A stretch of DNA of 64,000 nucleotides from Hofstenia miamia (taxonomy: Eukaryota; Xenacoelomorpha; Acoela): contig SCFE01000037.1 in the NCBI GenBank assembly GCA_004352715.1, positions 735,800 through 799,799 on the forward strand. Reading direction: 5' to 3'. The stretch's first letter is position 1. The number at the start of each line of letters is the position of its first letter. The notes under the pieces were generated by a model. The model was given only the letters and a program-made list of their open reading frames with translations, was not told where the DNA came from and did no database searches. The position numbers and the translations under genes were made by a program. This document shows positions 61,407-64,000 of this stretch, in pieces.

Positions 61407-63151
61407 TTAATTTAAATGATGCGATGTTGAATTGGTTATTTCGTCGTCTGTCAAATCTACTAAGGGTGTATCATCATTAGGCTCAGATGAGACAGATTCT
61501 TCTACTAGAAATACTTCCCCCTCAGCTATTATCTGAATTTTAACATGACAGTTTGATTTTAAGTGGCCTTTTTCTCCACATCTAAAGCAATGAACAGACG
61601 CCAGATTAAATTCTCTCTTAATGCCGGTTTTCTTCGATGTACCTGGATCATACTTTCGGCTTACTCCAGACAATTCATTAGCATCTTTCTCAATTCAAGT
61701 AGAGTTATACATTAAGTATACCACACTGATTGCCTTTCTAATGATCTCATGTAAACTTTCCTCTGGGTCACATTTTACTTCTAGGCAACTTCTGATAGAA
61801 GGGGGAAAACCTCAACAAATGTATGAAAATAAATCATGGTGAGAGTACTCAGCAGATAAACTACTGAGTCTGAACAGCCTCTCAACTTGAGTTATGTAAT
61901 TCTGGATATCATCTCCTCTCTTAAAGGCCATGTCGCAAAGTAAAGTTTTATATTGGTGCTTGATATGTGAGGCTCTGTAATGGTCCTCGAAAAAACCCAC
62001 CAGCAGCTGATAATCGGTTTTGATATTACGATCAAGCATCATGTATTGATTATATGCTAACCCACTGAGATACAGTGAGAACTGGGATACGGCGCTTTCT
62101 TGAGAATTCTTGTACTGTTTCATAGTCAGTTCAAATAGAAAAAACCATTCTTCAAATGACTGAGATACTGCATCAATTTGTCCAGTGAATTTAGGCAACA
62201 CTGAATCTTTACTAAAAACCTTGTACTTGGCCAGTTGACTCAAGAGGGAGAATAGAACGACGATATCGTGGTTGACTGCTAGATGCCCCTACATTGATTG
62301 GACTTGTATCACTAACATGCTCTTTACATGTGGGGATCACTGTAGTGCTCACAGGATCAGATATTCAAGAGACATAACCATTTTGAGGGGTGGCTACAGT
62401 AGTGAGGGTGGCTACCTGAGTAAGGGCAGACTGTGGAAAGTAGGATGCTGAGTCAAAGAAGTTGTACTGGATGAAACATAATTGGAAGGTATCATCATCA
62501 CATTCTCTTCACAATGAGCAGGTGCATCTAAATTATGACTCACACTCATTGATTGAATCATGTGCTCTACTTGCTGAGTGATTCTGTCTGCAAAGACATC
62601 TAAGGCCTCACTTAACATGGCATGCATGACATACTCATCTGTATTATTTCTAGGAGACTGCACCTTATCTTGAGTATTAGCTTCATTCACAGCAACTTTT
62701 TGTTCCTGAATTTGTAATTCTAATGCAAATGTAGATTCCAACATCTGCCTTTCACTTGAAGGGACTCAATGTGTTGTTTGCCTTCCATTCTCAATGCTAC
62801 TTCCTGGGATAAGGCATCTTTCAAATGTTCAATCTTCAGGTGCTGATCCTCTGCATATGGGGTACTGTAAGGACGTGAAGGAACAAGTGGAACATTTGGA
62901 ACATTATTGGTGTTTAGAATCTGGTGGAAATATTGATGATAATTTGGACTAACATTGCTGTAAGGGATGGTCAATAAATTCTGATCTATCCTTTGGGCAG
63001 TTTGTGTAGGAGAATTAGGTAAAGATAAGTTAAACAATGATCCAACTGTACAAGGGGTAACGTCCAGGTTACCACCGCTTGTACAGGGGACACTCCGAGA
63101 TGGAAGAGTCCCAAAATGAGGAGAATAAGTAACTGTACGACTTGAATCCAT
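61407..63151 (-). pseudogene. Gypsy copy B: gag
   Basis: Start at 63151 (MDSSRTVTYSPH). A Ser/Pro/Asn-rich N-terminal part and a helical segment (EHLKDALSQEVALRMEGKQH) precede a frameshift near 62735. The capsid-like region (61812-62243) includes FTGQ...SFEEWFFLFELTMKQY and FEDHYRASHIKHQYKTLL, as in retrotransposon gag. A CCHC zinc knuckle CFRCGEKGHLKSNC lies near 61550-61590, followed by an acidic tail. Frameshifts near 62735 and 62400 and between 61812 and 61673 break it. Confidence 0.8.
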
Positions 63152-63551
63152 AACCAAGTAAGAACAAAATAATAACTTCCACAATGACAGTTGGGAGCAC
63201 TTCCACAAACACAAAAGAAAACATGCAGCTCATAAAAATCACAGATAACAACCCAAAAAGGGGATATGGTATTTGGTAATAAATCCAGCACATAGAACAT
63301 TAAGAAAAAAAACTTTACCAAGTAGCAACAAACAAAGCAGAACACATTAAAAAATTGTGTTGCCCCCTTCTATGGGTGGACTTGTAAGTTACACAGTGAT
63401 TGGCAGATTTACTCTGAAATCCAAACTGCAGTCAGGGGAAACAACTATCCCAGCTGATATGCCCCAACATGAAAACTAAACCAATTCTACATAATCAAAA
63501 GAAACAACAAAGATAGTCCATTATCATGTCAGCATCCTGTCATGGACATAT

Positions 63552-64000
63552 TGTAGAATCACAGGCTGCTATAGTAATTACACTAACAACTAATTGACTC
63601 TGCAGAAGATTTAAATAGCTATACCATATAGCCCTGATTCCAGAAAAAGGTAAAGAGAAAATAACTTTTTGAATAACATAAACATTGGTATTGCATCCAA
63701 GTAATAGATACTTTTAGGTAAACTCCAAGATGACCAATTCACATGGCTTCCAGCCAAAGCAAAGTTGTTAGGAAAAGTAAAGTGCTCAATTTGAATGCAT
63801 GGTGCTACCCTATCTGTCTCACTTATTAATTTCTATCTCATAACCACAAATAAACATCTCATTTTCATTGTTATCTCTCAGCTCACTAAATAATAGTCTG
63901 TAATTACCAGACATTCACACTAACCAATGGCATAGTATCATCACAGTGTTGTAAAGTATAAGTGCATGTACATATTGAACATTGAAGGAGAGATCTATTA
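63552..64000 (-). repeat. 5' LTR of copy B, cut by the window edge
   Basis: 449 bases from the inner LTR end (plus strand TGTAGAATCACAGGC). They are collinear with 53238-53700, and the first ~250 are nearly identical to 52591-52842. Just inside it, the minus strand reads ATATGTCCATGACAGG, a weak primer-site match. Confidence 0.85.

Larger units (their letters stand above)
53238..64000 (-). mobile_element. Ty3/Gypsy LTR retrotransposon, copy B (nearly complete)
   Basis: Order on the minus strand: 5' LTR (from beyond 64000 to 63552), gag with zinc knuckle, protease, RT-RNase H, integrase with GPF/Y domain, a large third ORF, a polypurine tract, then the 3' LTR (54174-53238). Integrase after RNase H places it in Ty3/Gypsy. 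Key residues are lost in protease and integrase, and stops are scattered, so it is inactive. The two LTRs differ most in their outer ~40 bases, suggesting age or recombination with another copy. Confidence 0.9.

Overview
This is invertebrate animal (metazoan) nuclear DNA. It is AT-rich, with (AT)n microsatellites, spliced coding exons, a C2H2 zinc-finger gene and many decayed eukaryotic transposons. Nothing bacterial or phage-like is present. I cannot name the species. Ten runs of N interrupt the assembly; one is exactly 1,000 bases and several are flanked by duplicated sequence.

Only two loci look like intact host genes. The first is a three-exon gene on the minus strand (14103-17281) for NDUFB9, an LYR-family accessory subunit of mitochondrial complex I. 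The spliced product is 181 residues, and a deleted mariner-type element sits in its large intron. The second is a single-exon C2H2 zinc-finger protein of 334 residues on the minus strand (29775-30779). A histone H4 copy at 37328-37618 is missing both ends.

The left half (1-33.7 kb) is a graveyard of different element classes. They are: a P-element-like THAP transposase with 64-bp terminal inverted repeats (1129-4305); Tc1-like and mariner remnants; a hAT-type MITE with a perfect 8-bp target duplication (18062-18412); a Mutator-like transposase (18800-20053); two complementary halves of one LINE family in opposite orientation at 12.1 and 21.7 kb; a Dong/R4-like LINE next to a TAA repeat and a tRNA-like sequence (22690-25732); a hAT-like element (26129-28713); a near-perfect palindromic MITE (31848-32211); and a second LINE reverse transcriptase (32.4-33.6 kb).

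The right half (33.9-64 kb) is dominated by one Ty3/Gypsy LTR family with ~935-bp LTRs that begin and end TGTAGA...TCTACA. Copy B (53.2-64 kb, minus strand) keeps both LTRs (one cut by the window edge), gag with a zinc knuckle, protease, RT-RNase H, integrase and polypurine tract. It also has a ~1,000-codon third ORF between pol and the 3' LTR, where an envelope gene would lie. A second, diverged copy A (43.5-50.7 kb) carries the same third ORF, so it belongs to the family and is not a chance insertion. I do not recognise this protein, and it shows no obvious envelope features. It is the best candidate in the window for something undescribed. A solo LTR of the family (35942-36875), with a 4-bp target duplication, splits a coiled-coil gag-like frame.
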